Part shown: piece after piece, positions 48,601-56,813 of the stretch
Layout of the letters: every line of letters starts with the position of its first letter
Numbering within the stretch: position 1 is the stretch's first letter
Origin: Rugamonas violacea
GTDB taxonomy: Bacteria; Pseudomonadota; Gammaproteobacteria; Burkholderiales; Burkholderiaceae_D
DNA: 64,000 nt
Direction of reading: 5' to 3'
NCBI RefSeq assembly: GCF_016461825.1
Contig: NZ_JAEMNU010000037.1
Coordinates: forward strand, 287,324 to 351,323
Program-made: the position numbers and the translations under genes
Notes under the pieces: model-generated
Told to the model about the DNA's origin: nothing
Databases searched by the model: none
Seen by the model: the letters and a program-made list of their open reading frames with translations, nothing else

Positions 48601-49930
48601 GCTGTGCCATGATCGCGACATGCCTTGCCATCAACCGTTTGAACTCGTCCTCAATGCGCGGGTCGTCGAATACCGCCTGCCAGAAGTCCATGGCCATGGC
48701 GTAGCAACGTTCCAGATGACGTAGTTCCATATTGCGCACCGAGCTGGCGGCCCATTCGCGCGGCACCACTTCGCCGTGCTGGTTCGGGCGGTACAGCATC
48801 GGTAACATGTCGTAGCAGGGCAGCAGCCGGTGCGGGCCTTGGAGCGCCCAGGCGGCGGCGATATTGCCGTGGTGCCGGTCGGTGTTGCCGATCAGCGCGC
48901 CGAACAGGTCGAGGATTTCCACCGTGCGTTGATCCGCCTGCGACAGCATTTGTTGGCGCCCCAGCTCCCTGGCGACGGCGGTCCAGCTTTGGTCCAGCAT
49001 GCCCAGTTCGCCGTCCAGGGCGGCGAAGGTGAGCATCGGCAGCCTGCCGTTTTGGCCGTGGCGGTCGAAACGCAGCACTTCGAGGAAGACGCGTTGTTCG
49101 GCCTCCACAATGCTCGTCGTGGCGGCGGCGATGTTGTGCCGGCGCAGCGTGTCGAGGGCCAGATGCTCGCAGATCAGCAGGTCGCCCCAGCGTCGGCCGC
49201 CGGCGCTGTCGGTGCGTGGCGAGAACTTGACGATGACGTGTTCCATCTTCTGATCGTCCCGCGCGATGATCTGGGTGAACTTGGGCTGCTCGCCGCCGGC
49301 GGACGAGCCCGGCGGATCGCCTTGCATGGCCTGCTCGGCGAGCCGGGGATACCGCGACTGTCGACGCGACGCGGCCAGCGGCGCGTTTGCCTCGTCCTGC
49401 GGGGACGCAAGGAAGCGCGCATAGGACTCGTTGCCGACGACGATGTCGCCGGCGGCGTGCTCGCTGCGCCGACTCAGGTACTTGAGCACATGGTCGTCGC
49501 TCCAGCGCAGTATGTCGTCGGGCAAGTCCAGATCCTTGTTCTGCGCCGGCGCCATGCGGCCCAGGAAGCCTTGCGGGCGCAGATCGCGCAGGAAGAAGGG
49601 CATGCCTTGGAAGAGCAGGTAGTCGTGCCCCGCTGGAAACGTCAGCGCGAACCAGCCGCCTTCGAGCACCTCCAGTTGTCCCAGCGGTGCCGCTTGTCCA
49701 TCCTCCGCCACGCGGAACAGCGGGAGCGGTGTGGGGACGCCGGCAATCTGCCGCCGCAGCGCGTAGCGTCGCCGGCGCGTCGCGCCGAGGGCGATGCCGT
49801 TCTGCAGGCCGGGCCAGAGGCGGGAAAAGGTGGGTTGGCTGATCTTCAAGTCCGCCAACAGGCCGGCCGTCTCCCTTGGCCCATCCTTGAGCAGGCGTTG
49901 CAGTTCAAACAGATTATCCGAGTACGCCAT
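48578..49930 (-). CDS. yjjJ: HipA-family kinase, YjjJ/HipH type
   Basis: 450 aa. An N-terminal winged-helix region (about 1-60; LLADLKISQPTFSRLW) replaces the separate HipB, as in E. coli YjjJ/HipH (443 aa). The HipA-like kinase fold follows, with the phosphate/ATP segment SSAGGEQPKFTQIIAR and the catalytic IGNTDRHHGNIAAAW. HipA kinases phosphorylate aminoacyl-tRNA synthetases or other targets; YjjJ acts alone. A TATACT on its strand at 49960-49955 is a likely -10. Confidence 0.85.
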   Translation of the reverse strand: MAYSDNLFELQRLLKDGPRETAGLLADLKISQPTFSRLWPGLQNGIALGATRRRRYALRRQIAGVPTPLPLFRVAEDGQAAPLGQLEVLEGGWFALTFPAGHDYLLFQGMPFFLRDLRPQGFLGRMAPAQNKDLDLPDDILRWSDDHVLKYLSRRSEHAAGDIVVGNESYARFLASPQDEANAPLAASRRQSRYPRLAEQAMQGDPPGSSAGGEQPKFTQIIARDDQKMEHVIVKFSPRTDSAGGRRWGDLLICEHLALDTLRRHNIAAATTSIVEAEQRVFLEVLRFDRHGQNGRLPMLTFAALDGELGMLDQSWTAVARELGRQQMLSQADQRTVEILDLFGALIGNTDRHHGNIAAAWALQGPHRLLPCYDMLPMLYRPNQHGEVVPREWAASSVRNMELRHLERCYAMAMDFWQAVFDDPRIEDEFKRLMARHVAIMAQLNPRPPR

Positions 49931-49940
49931 TGAGGAAATA

Positions 49941-50050
49941 TGAATAGAACTTGGAGTATAAATTTTACTTCAGATTAGCTTTAGATAAAGGAATTCATGA
50001 GTAAAAACTAGGAAGAATGAATAGAATTGTGAATAGAAATGTGAATGAAA
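49941..50050. repeat. A/T-rich leader with spaced TGAATAGAA repeats
   Basis: TGAATAGAA at 49941-49949, 50018-50026 and 50030-50038, with the variant TGAATGAAA at 50042-50050. The last three start exactly 12 bases apart. The surrounding 49931-50140 is far richer in A/T than the rest of the window. It lies between the divergent yjjJ-like and FecI-type genes. Confidence 0.6.
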
Positions 50051-50105
50051 AATTCAGCGTAGGGGAAGGGCGGTTTTCCATCCGCGCAACAGTATGGTTT
50101 TGGTT

Positions 50106-50130
50106 TATAATGAGAATGCTTCTCATTTAT
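50106..50130 (+). promoter_or_regulatory. Fur box over the FecI-type sigma gene promoter
   Basis: AATGAGAA (50109-50116), TGC, TTCTCATT (50120-50127) is a perfect dyad close to the Fur consensus. It overlaps a TATAAT at 50106-50111, so iron-bound Fur would block this promoter. Confidence 0.75.
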
Positions 50131-50145
50131 ATTTAAAACCTACGC

Positions 50146-50667
50146 ATGGCCGCCATGTCCGACACTGTTTTGCCTTATCCGCTGGAATCGCTGTACCGCG
50201 AGCACAGCAATTGGCTGCGCCAGTGGTTGCGCGCCAGGTTGGGCAACGCCTGGGATGCCGCCGACCTGGCGCACGACACCTACGTCCGCATCCTGCGCGC
50301 CGGCACGCGGCCGTCGGCCGAGGACTCGCGCCGCTATCTGCGGCAGGTGGCCAACGGCCTGATGATCGACCTGTTCCGCCGGCGCCAGCTGGAAGCGGCC
50401 TACTTGGAGGCCGTCGCGCTGTTGCCGCAGCCGCAGGCGCCGTCGGCCGAGGAGCGCGCGCTGGCGTTGGAGGCGCTGGTCGAGCTGGACGCCATCCTCG
50501 ACACCTTGCCGGCCAAGGCGCGCCGCGCGCTGCTGCTGTGCAAGCTGGACGGCCTGAGCTACCGCGACATCGCCGCCGAGCTGGCCGTTTCCGTCTCGTC
50601 GGTGGAGAAGTACATCGCCGCCGGCCTGCTGGCCTGTTACACCGCGCTCTACCACGAGGAACACTGA
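50146..50667 (+). CDS. FecI-type ECF sigma factor
   Basis: 173 aa. Sigma region 2 (about 15-80; LARLGNAWDAADLAHDTYVR) and region 4 (about 115-165; CKLDGLSYRDIAAELAVS). It would transcribe the receptor gene when signalled through the FecR-type protein. An ATG three codons later is an alternative start. It sits 18 bases after the Fur box and five bases before fecR, the standard order of iron-starvation cell-surface signalling systems. Confidence 0.92.
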   Translation: MAAMSDTVLPYPLESLYREHSNWLRQWLRARLGNAWDAADLAHDTYVRILRAGTRPSAEDSRRYLRQVANGLMIDLFRRRQLEAAYLEAVALLPQPQAPSAEERALALEALVELDAILDTLPAKARRALLLCKLDGLSYRDIAAELAVSVSSVEKYIAAGLLACYTALYHEEH

Positions 50668-50671
50668 CCCC

Positions 50672-51712
50672 ATGCGCCACAGCGAACTCAGCGAATCCAG
50701 CGAACCGAGCGAACCAAGCGCACTTATCGAGCCCGCCCAAGCCTTGGCCATCGACGCCAGCGTGGTGCAACAGGCGGTGCTGTGGATGGCGCGGCTGTGG
50801 TCGGACAGCGTCAGCGAGGCCGACCGGGCCGGCTGCGCCCGCTGGCGCGCGCAACAACCGGCGCACGAGCAGGCCTGGCAACGTCTGCAATTGATGGAGG
50901 AGAAGTTCGCCGCCGTGCCGGACCCGGCCGCGCGCGCCGCGCTGCGCAGCCTGCCGCGCAAGCCGGCGACGGGGCGGCGCAAGGCCTTGCGCGTGCTGGG
51001 CCTGGGCATTGCCGTCGGCGGCGCCTGGCGGCTGGCAAGCCAGAGCGAGCCGTGGCAGCAGGCCACGGCCGACTATCGCAGCGCGCGCGGCGAGATCCGC
51101 CGCATCGAGCTGGCCGACGGCAGCGTCGTCATGCTCAACACCGGCAGCGCCATCGACGTCGTGTTCAGCGGCGGCGAGCGGCGCATCGTGCTGAAGGCCG
51201 GCGAGATCATGGTGATTACGGCGCCGGACAAGGCGGCCGTCCACCGTCCCTTCGTGGTGTACAGCGGACAGGGCGCGGTGCGCGCGTTGGGCACCGAGTT
51301 TGTGGTGCGCCAGCTGGACGGGCGCACCAGCGTCGCCGTGCTGCACGGCGCCGTCGAGATCCGGCCGCAGCGCGGCGCCGGCGCCGTCACGCGGCTCGAT
51401 GCCGGCGGCCGGACCGACTTCTCCAGCACCCAGGTCGAGCCGCCGCAGCCGGCCGGCGACAACAGCGGCGCCTGGTCGCGCGGCGTGCTGGTGGCCGAGC
51501 AGATGCGGCTGGACGATCTGCTGGCCGAGCTGGGCCGCTACCGCGCCGGCATCCTGCGTTGCGATCCCGCCGTCGCCGCGCTGAAGGTCAGCGGCGTCTA
51601 CTCGTTGCGCGACACCGAGCGCGCGCTGCACAGCCTGACCGTCGGCCTGCCGCTGCAACTGTCCTACCGCACCCGCTACTGGGTCAGCGTGGCGCCGCGC
51701 CGGGGGGCTTGA
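50672..51712 (+). CDS. FecR-type anti-sigma/sigma-regulator
   Basis: 346 aa inner-membrane protein. A DUF4880 N-terminal cytoplasmic region (about 25-85; ARWRAQQPAHEQAWQRL), a membrane helix at about 103-120, and a periplasmic FecR domain (about 130-230; IELADGSVVMLNTGSAIDV) that contacts the receptor's signalling domain. The first 20 codons contain an imperfect nine-base tandem repeat encoding Ser-Glu-Pro units. Between the FecI-type sigma factor and the receptor. Confidence 0.9.
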   Translation: MRHSELSESSEPSEPSALIEPAQALAIDASVVQQAVLWMARLWSDSVSEADRAGCARWRAQQPAHEQAWQRLQLMEEKFAAVPDPAARAALRSLPRKPATGRRKALRVLGLGIAVGGAWRLASQSEPWQQATADYRSARGEIRRIELADGSVVMLNTGSAIDVVFSGGERRIVLKAGEIMVITAPDKAAVHRPFVVYSGQGAVRALGTEFVVRQLDGRTSVAVLHGAVEIRPQRGAGAVTRLDAGGRTDFSSTQVEPPQPAGDNSGAWSRGVLVAEQMRLDDLLAELGRYRAGILRCDPAVAALKVSGVYSLRDTERALHSLTVGLPLQLSYRTRYWVSVAPRRGA

Positions 51713-51811
51713 AACCGCCACAGAAAATAATTTGCCCGTCGATTGAGGGTTTCGCCTGTTCGTTCGGAAAGTAGAGGAACAGACATCACACTCCGCACAC
51801 GAAAGGGCATC

Positions 51812-54358
51812 ATGGGGCAGCGCATCACAGCATCAATTTCCACTCGCACACAACAGGGCTTGCGGCCCACCGCCATCGCCGGCGCGGCCAGGACGCTGCT
51901 GCGCCTGAGCCTGACGTTGGGCCTGACGTCGGGCCTGGCGCTGGCGGCGGCCAGCCCGGCGGCGTATGCCCAGGGCGCCGCCACGGCGGCCAGCCAAGCG
52001 CCGGCGCAGCCGCGCTTTAGCTTCAAACTGGCGCCGGCCTCGCTGGACCAGACCCTGAACCGCTTCGCCGGCGTGGCCGGCATCGAACTGGCGGTCGACG
52101 CCTCGCTCACCGCCGGCAAGACCAGCGCCGGCCTGAACGGCAGCTACACGGTGGCCGAAGGCTTCGCCGCGATCCTCGCCGGCCACGGCCTGCAAGCGCT
52201 GCGCGCCGCCAACGGCTACTACGCGCTGGAGCGTGTCGCCGGCGGCGGTGCCGCCGGCGCGGCCAACGCCGGTGCGGCGGCGACGGTGCAAACCATGGCC
52301 AGCATCACGGTCAGCGCGCAGATCGAGCGCAGCGCCACCACCGAGGGCCGCGGCGCCTACGCGGCCAGCGTGGTCACCATGGGCCGGGGCGAGCAGGCGC
52401 TGAAGGAGATCCCGCAGTCGCTCAGCGTGCTGACCCGCCAGCGCATGGACGACCAGGGCATCAGCGACCTGCGCACCGCCGCCAACAGCGTCACCGGCGT
52501 GGTCGGCGCGCAGGGCGTCGGACCGGGCGTGGTGATCAGCGCGCGCGGCTTCCAGATCGACCAATGGCAATACGACGGTGTGCCGATGCCGCGCAACACC
52601 TACGCGCTGGGCAATTGGGCGACCGAGGGCATGGCCTTCAACGACCGCATGGAAGTGCTGCGCGGCGCCGCCGGCCTGTTGCAGGGCACCGGCAGCCCGG
52701 GCGGCGCCGTCAACCTGGTGCGCAAGCGCGGCCAGGCCGAGCGCAGCGTCGCCGTCAGCGCCCGGGCCGGCTCGTGGGACCGCTACGGCCTGCAGCTCGA
52801 CGCCGGCGGCCCGTTGAACGCCGAGGGCACGCTGCGCGGCCGCGTCGTGCTCGACGAGGACCGCAGCCACTCCTTCGTCGACACGGTGTGGAGCCGCAAC
52901 CATTCCGCCTACGCCGCGCTGGACTACGAGCTGGGCCGCGACACCAACATCGGTTTCGGCCTGAGCCGTGTCAACGGCAAGGCCAAGCCGATGCTGATCG
53001 GCCTGCCGCGCTATGCCGGCGGCGGCGACATCGGCCTGCCCCGTTCGACCTACACCGGCGCCGTGTGGAACCACGCCGACAGCGAGCAGACCAATCTGTT
53101 CTTCGACCTGAACCACCGCCTCGACGACAAGTGGTCGTTCAAGTTCGCCGCCATCGGCATGAACGAGCGGAACAGCTCGGCGCACCAGCGCATGGCCGGC
53201 GTGCCGGCGGCCGACGGCAGCGGCGTCGACTTCGGCAACTTCGCCGTCGATTTCGACAGCCGCAAGCTCGGCTTCGACACCTATCTGCGCGGCAGCTTCG
53301 ACGCGCTGGCGCTGGAACACACGGTGATGGTCGGCGCCAACTACGCGCGCTACAAATCGACCGACATGTACGCCCGCACCTGGAGCGAGGGCGGCAACAT
53401 CTTCAACATCGACCACCAGCGGCCGTGGCAGAACGTGGCCAGCATCGTCGCCAAGGGCGGCGCCCACCCGAGCAACTACGCGATCTACCAGAAGGGCCTG
53501 TACGCCACCTGGAGCGCCAAGCTGGCGGCGCCGTTGACGGCGGTGCTGGGTGGCCGCCTCAGCTGGTACGACGAGCTGTACGCCACGCCGGACGGCGACA
53601 CGCGCAAACAGGCCGACAGCAAGTTCACCTCGTATGCCGGGCTGATCTACGCGCTCGACGCGCGCTGGAACGCCTACGCCAGCTACGCCGACGTGTTCGA
53701 GCCGCAATCGGAGCGCACGGCGGCCGGCGCGGGGCTGGACCCGATCAGCGGCAAGAACTACGAGCTGGGCCTCAAGGGCGAGCTGTTCAACGGCCGCGTC
53801 AACGCGTCCGCCGCCGTCTACCGCTACGAGCACAGCGGCCGCGCCGTGCAGGACCTGGCCGCCGGCTACGCCTGCGACGGTTGGTACTGCTCGCGCGCAT
53901 CGGGCAAGGTGCGCAGCCAGGGCGCCGAGGCGGAGCTCAGCGGCGAGCTGCTGCGCCATCTGCAGTTGTTCGCCGGCTACACCTACACCACCACCAAGTT
54001 CCTCTCCGACCCGGTCAACCAGGACATGGTGTTCAGCACCTGGGCGCCCAAGCACATGCTGCGCCTGTGGGCCGACTACAAGCTGCCGGCGACGCAGGAC
54101 AAGCTCAGCGTCGGCGCCGGCCTGAGCACGCAGAGCAACACGCTGAGCTATGACCGCTCGTTCAAGGTGGCCGGCTTCACCACGTGGAACGCGCGGCTGG
54201 GCTATCAGTTCTCGCCGCAGTTGGCGCTGGGCTTGAATCTCAACAACCTGTTCGACAAGCGCTACTACCTGCCGTCCTACAGCATGGAGAGCAACAACAA
54301 CTACTACGGCGAACCGCGCAGCGTGATGCTGAGCTTGAAGTACACGCCCCAGCTGTAA
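51812..54358 (+). CDS. TonB-dependent siderophore receptor with signalling domain
   Basis: 848 aa outer-membrane receptor. A long signal peptide ends near AAYAQG (about 55), then an STN signalling domain (about 64-130; FSFKLAPASLDQTLNRFA), a plug domain (about 190-300; KEIPQSLSVLTRQRMDDQG, ARGFQIDQWQYDG) and a 22-strand-type barrel ending in SLKYTPQL. STN plus FecI/FecR means substrate binding induces its own gene. Plug motifs resemble ferri-siderophore receptors of the FpvA/FoxA group; the ligand is unknown. The ATG at 51812 has GAAAGG upstream. Confidence 0.92.
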   Translation: MGQRITASISTRTQQGLRPTAIAGAARTLLRLSLTLGLTSGLALAAASPAAYAQGAATAASQAPAQPRFSFKLAPASLDQTLNRFAGVAGIELAVDASLTAGKTSAGLNGSYTVAEGFAAILAGHGLQALRAANGYYALERVAGGGAAGAANAGAAATVQTMASITVSAQIERSATTEGRGAYAASVVTMGRGEQALKEIPQSLSVLTRQRMDDQGISDLRTAANSVTGVVGAQGVGPGVVISARGFQIDQWQYDGVPMPRNTYALGNWATEGMAFNDRMEVLRGAAGLLQGTGSPGGAVNLVRKRGQAERSVAVSARAGSWDRYGLQLDAGGPLNAEGTLRGRVVLDEDRSHSFVDTVWSRNHSAYAALDYELGRDTNIGFGLSRVNGKAKPMLIGLPRYAGGGDIGLPRSTYTGAVWNHADSEQTNLFFDLNHRLDDKWSFKFAAIGMNERNSSAHQRMAGVPAADGSGVDFGNFAVDFDSRKLGFDTYLRGSFDALALEHTVMVGANYARYKSTDMYARTWSEGGNIFNIDHQRPWQNVASIVAKGGAHPSNYAIYQKGLYATWSAKLAAPLTAVLGGRLSWYDELYATPDGDTRKQADSKFTSYAGLIYALDARWNAYASYADVFEPQSERTAAGAGLDPISGKNYELGLKGELFNGRVNASAAVYRYEHSGRAVQDLAAGYACDGWYCSRASGKVRSQGAEAELSGELLRHLQLFAGYTYTTTKFLSDPVNQDMVFSTWAPKHMLRLWADYKLPATQDKLSVGAGLSTQSNTLSYDRSFKVAGFTTWNARLGYQFSPQLALGLNLNNLFDKRYYLPSYSMESNNNYYGEPRSVMLSLKYTPQL

Positions 54359-54632
54359 GCCCCTCCATCCAGCTGCGACCATCCCTCCCACCGGCGCGCC
54401 CGCGCGCGCCGGTCCTAGTCATTCCGGCCCCCGCGCTTAGTCCTTTCGACCTATCCCACTAACCCTTTTGCTTTCCGGAAACCGCATTCCGGCTGATGGC
54501 GCGCGCGCGTTGCCGGGCCTACAGTTGCCACATTGCCTATCGGACCGGGCCGGCCGCCTTGCGCGCCACGCGGGGCGATGACATGGGATTGTTTTAGGGG
54601 TTTTTCAGACAGTGGTTTAGGGAGAAAAATTG
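54359..54632. other. 274-base gap between the receptor gene and nosZ
   Basis: A stable hairpin, CCGGCGCGC (54391-54399) with GCGCGCCGG (54404-54412), follows the receptor gene but lacks a T-tract. No TTGAT-N4-ATCAA FNR/DNR-type box and no good sigma-70 promoter could be found before nosZ, although the nos genes must be transcribed from near here. Confidence 0.4.
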
Positions 54633-56582
54633 ATGGATAAGGTCACACAACAACAAATCGAGGATGGTCTTGCGCAACCGGCTACGCGACGTAGCTTCCT
54701 TGGCAAGAGCGCCCTACTGGGCTTGACCGGAGCCGGTGTATCGTTCGGCTTGGCGGCCTGCAAAGAGAATGGCGGCGCCGCCGCACCGGCCGCTTCGGCA
54801 TCGGCCTCGGCCAAGGCCGCCGGCGGCGAAGTGGGCCACGAAGTGCCGCCCGGCCAGCTCGACGACTACTATCATTTCTCCAGCGGCGGCCACTCCGGCG
54901 AGGCGCGCATCCTCGGTCTGCCGTCGGGCCGCACCTTGCGCCGGATTCCCGTGTTCAACATCGACCCGATGGTCGGCTGGGGCATCACCAACGAATCCAA
55001 AGCCATCATGGGCACCAAGGCCGACGGCAGCCTGAAGTACACCACCGGCGACACCCACCACGTCCACGGCAGCTACAAGGACGGCACCTACGACGGCCGC
55101 TGGTTGTTCATCAACGACAAGATGCACGGCCGCCTGGCGCGCATCCGCATGGACACGATGGAGTGCGACAAGATCATCGACCTGCCCAACATCATGGGCT
55201 TCCACGGCATCTTCCCCGACAAGTGCGATCCGCTCGATGCGAAGATCAACTACACCACCCGGGTCTTCTGCGGCGCCGAATTCCACATCCCGCTGCCGAA
55301 CGACGGCCGCGACCTGGGCGACCCGAGCAAGTGGGGCTGCCTGTTCACCTGCGTCGACGCGGCCACGATGGAAGTGCGCTGGCAGGTGCGGGTGGACGGC
55401 AACATGGATCTGATCGCCACCTCCTACGACGGCAAGCTGGCCGCCTCCAACCAGTACAACACCGAGAACGGCGCCGACCTGGCCAGCATGATGTCGGCCG
55501 AGCGCGACGCCTGCGTGTTCTTCGACGTGGCACGGGTCGAGCAGCTGGTCAAGGACGGCAAGTTCACCACCATCGGCAGTTCCAAGGTGCCGGTGGTCGA
55601 CGGTCGCAAGGCCGCCAATCCCGATCCGAAAACCGCGGTCACCTGCTACGTGCCGGTCGGTAAGAATCCGCACGGCGTCAACGCCTCGCCGGACGGCAAG
55701 TACTTCGTCTGCTCGGGCAAGCTGTCGCCAACCGCCACCGTGATCGAACTGGCGCTGGTGCAGAAATGGTTCGCCGGCGAACTCAAGGATGCGCGCGACG
55801 CCGTCGTCGCCGAGCCGGAAATCGGCCTTGGCCCCTTGCATACCGCCTTCGACGGCAAGGGCAATGCCTTCACCACCCTGTTCCTCGACAGCCAGATCGT
55901 CAAGTGGAACGTCGACAAGGCGATCGCCCACTTCAAGGGCGACAAGACCGCCAAGGTGGTGGTCGACCGCATCGACGTGCACTACCAACCGGGCCACGGC
56001 TACTCGTCGATGGGCGAGACCAAGGAAGCCGACGGCAAGTACTACAACTCGGGCAACAAGTTCTCCAAGGACCGTTTCCTGCCGGTCGGCCCGCTGCACT
56101 GCGAGACCGAACAGCTGATCAACATCAGCGGCGAGAAGATGAAGCTGATCTCCGACCACACCGCCTATCCCGAGCCGCACGACGGCATCATGGTGCGGCG
56201 CGACCTGGTCAAGACCCGGCAGATCTACAACATGGACGACTTCCCCAACGCGGTGAAGACGCCGGCCGACTCGCGCGTCGAGCGCAAGGGCAACAAGGTG
56301 TCGATCTTCCTGATGTCGCAGGCGCCGAACTACAGCATGCCGATCATCAAGGTGAAGAAGGGCGACGAGGTCACCTTGACCTTGACCAACCACGACAAGG
56401 TGGAGGATCTGACGCACGGCTGCGCGATTCCAACGCACAACGTGAACTTCATCGTCAATCCGCAGGAAACCAAGTCGGTCACCTTCAAGACCGACAAGCC
56501 GGGCGCCTACTGGATCTACTGCACCCACTTCTGCCACGCGCTGCACTTGGAAATGCGCAGCCGCCTGCTGGTCGAGGCGTAA
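54633..56582 (+). CDS. nosZ: Nitrous oxide reductase, clade I, with Tat signal and lipobox-like site
   Basis: Reduces N2O to N2 in the periplasm. 649 aa. Tat motif TRRSFLGKS (Arg19-Arg20), a hydrophobic stretch, then LAAC with Cys43, a lipobox. The seven-bladed propeller starts with DDYYHFSSGGHSGEARILG. CuZ histidines are visible in DTHHVHG, EFHIPLPNDG, NPHGVN, GPLHTAFDG, EPHDGI and LTHGCAIP. CuA ligands in the cupredoxin domain are Cys630, Cys634, His638 and Met641 in CTHFCHALHLEM; the residue between the cysteines is His632 where a Trp is usual. ATG 54633 follows GGGAGA; first gene of the cluster. Confidence 0.95.
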   Translation: MDKVTQQQIEDGLAQPATRRSFLGKSALLGLTGAGVSFGLAACKENGGAAAPAASASASAKAAGGEVGHEVPPGQLDDYYHFSSGGHSGEARILGLPSGRTLRRIPVFNIDPMVGWGITNESKAIMGTKADGSLKYTTGDTHHVHGSYKDGTYDGRWLFINDKMHGRLARIRMDTMECDKIIDLPNIMGFHGIFPDKCDPLDAKINYTTRVFCGAEFHIPLPNDGRDLGDPSKWGCLFTCVDAATMEVRWQVRVDGNMDLIATSYDGKLAASNQYNTENGADLASMMSAERDACVFFDVARVEQLVKDGKFTTIGSSKVPVVDGRKAANPDPKTAVTCYVPVGKNPHGVNASPDGKYFVCSGKLSPTATVIELALVQKWFAGELKDARDAVVAEPEIGLGPLHTAFDGKGNAFTTLFLDSQIVKWNVDKAIAHFKGDKTAKVVVDRIDVHYQPGHGYSSMGETKEADGKYYNSGNKFSKDRFLPVGPLHCETEQLINISGEKMKLISDHTAYPEPHDGIMVRRDLVKTRQIYNMDDFPNAVKTPADSRVERKGNKVSIFLMSQAPNYSMPIIKVKKGDEVTLTLTNHDKVEDLTHGCAIPTHNVNFIVNPQETKSVTFKTDKPGAYWIYCTHFCHALHLEMRSRLLVEA

Positions 56583-56624
56583 GGGCAGGCGGAGTCCGAC
56601 TCCGCCGCCGCGAAGGCAAGAAAA

Positions 56625-56715
56625 CCCAGCGGCGGAATCTGGGGTCGGACCCGCCGGGTCCGACCCCGGCTTGCCGCCTTTGGGTGGTTTGGCGCCGCAG
56701 GCGTTATGCCTCAGA
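56625..56715 (+). repeat. Dispersed palindromic element, copy 4
   Basis: GGGGTCGGACCC (56641-56652) pairs with GGGTCCGACCCC (56656-56667), with GGCGG/CCGCC and CCCA/TGGG outer pairing and the conserved tail (gccgcaggcgttatgcc). It occupies most of the 231-base space between nosZ and nosR. Confidence 0.85.
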
Positions 56716-56813
56716 GCGTTCAAGCATGTCCCCGTTGCTGCGGGGACGCCCGCATTGAACGCAAGAATTTTTGTGACGGCCCCAGCGGCCGCCATCACTG
56801 GATACAAGCCGAG

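Noticed and set aside
54413..54632. FNR/DNR-type box expected before nosZ
   Set aside because: I searched by eye for TTGAT-N4-ATCAA and close variants and found none, so no regulator site is reported.
56706..56813. Upstream start for nosR giving a Cys-rich leader
   Set aside because: The leader overlaps the tail of the palindromic element and is followed by a proper start and signal segment at 56814; the leader is unlike NosR.
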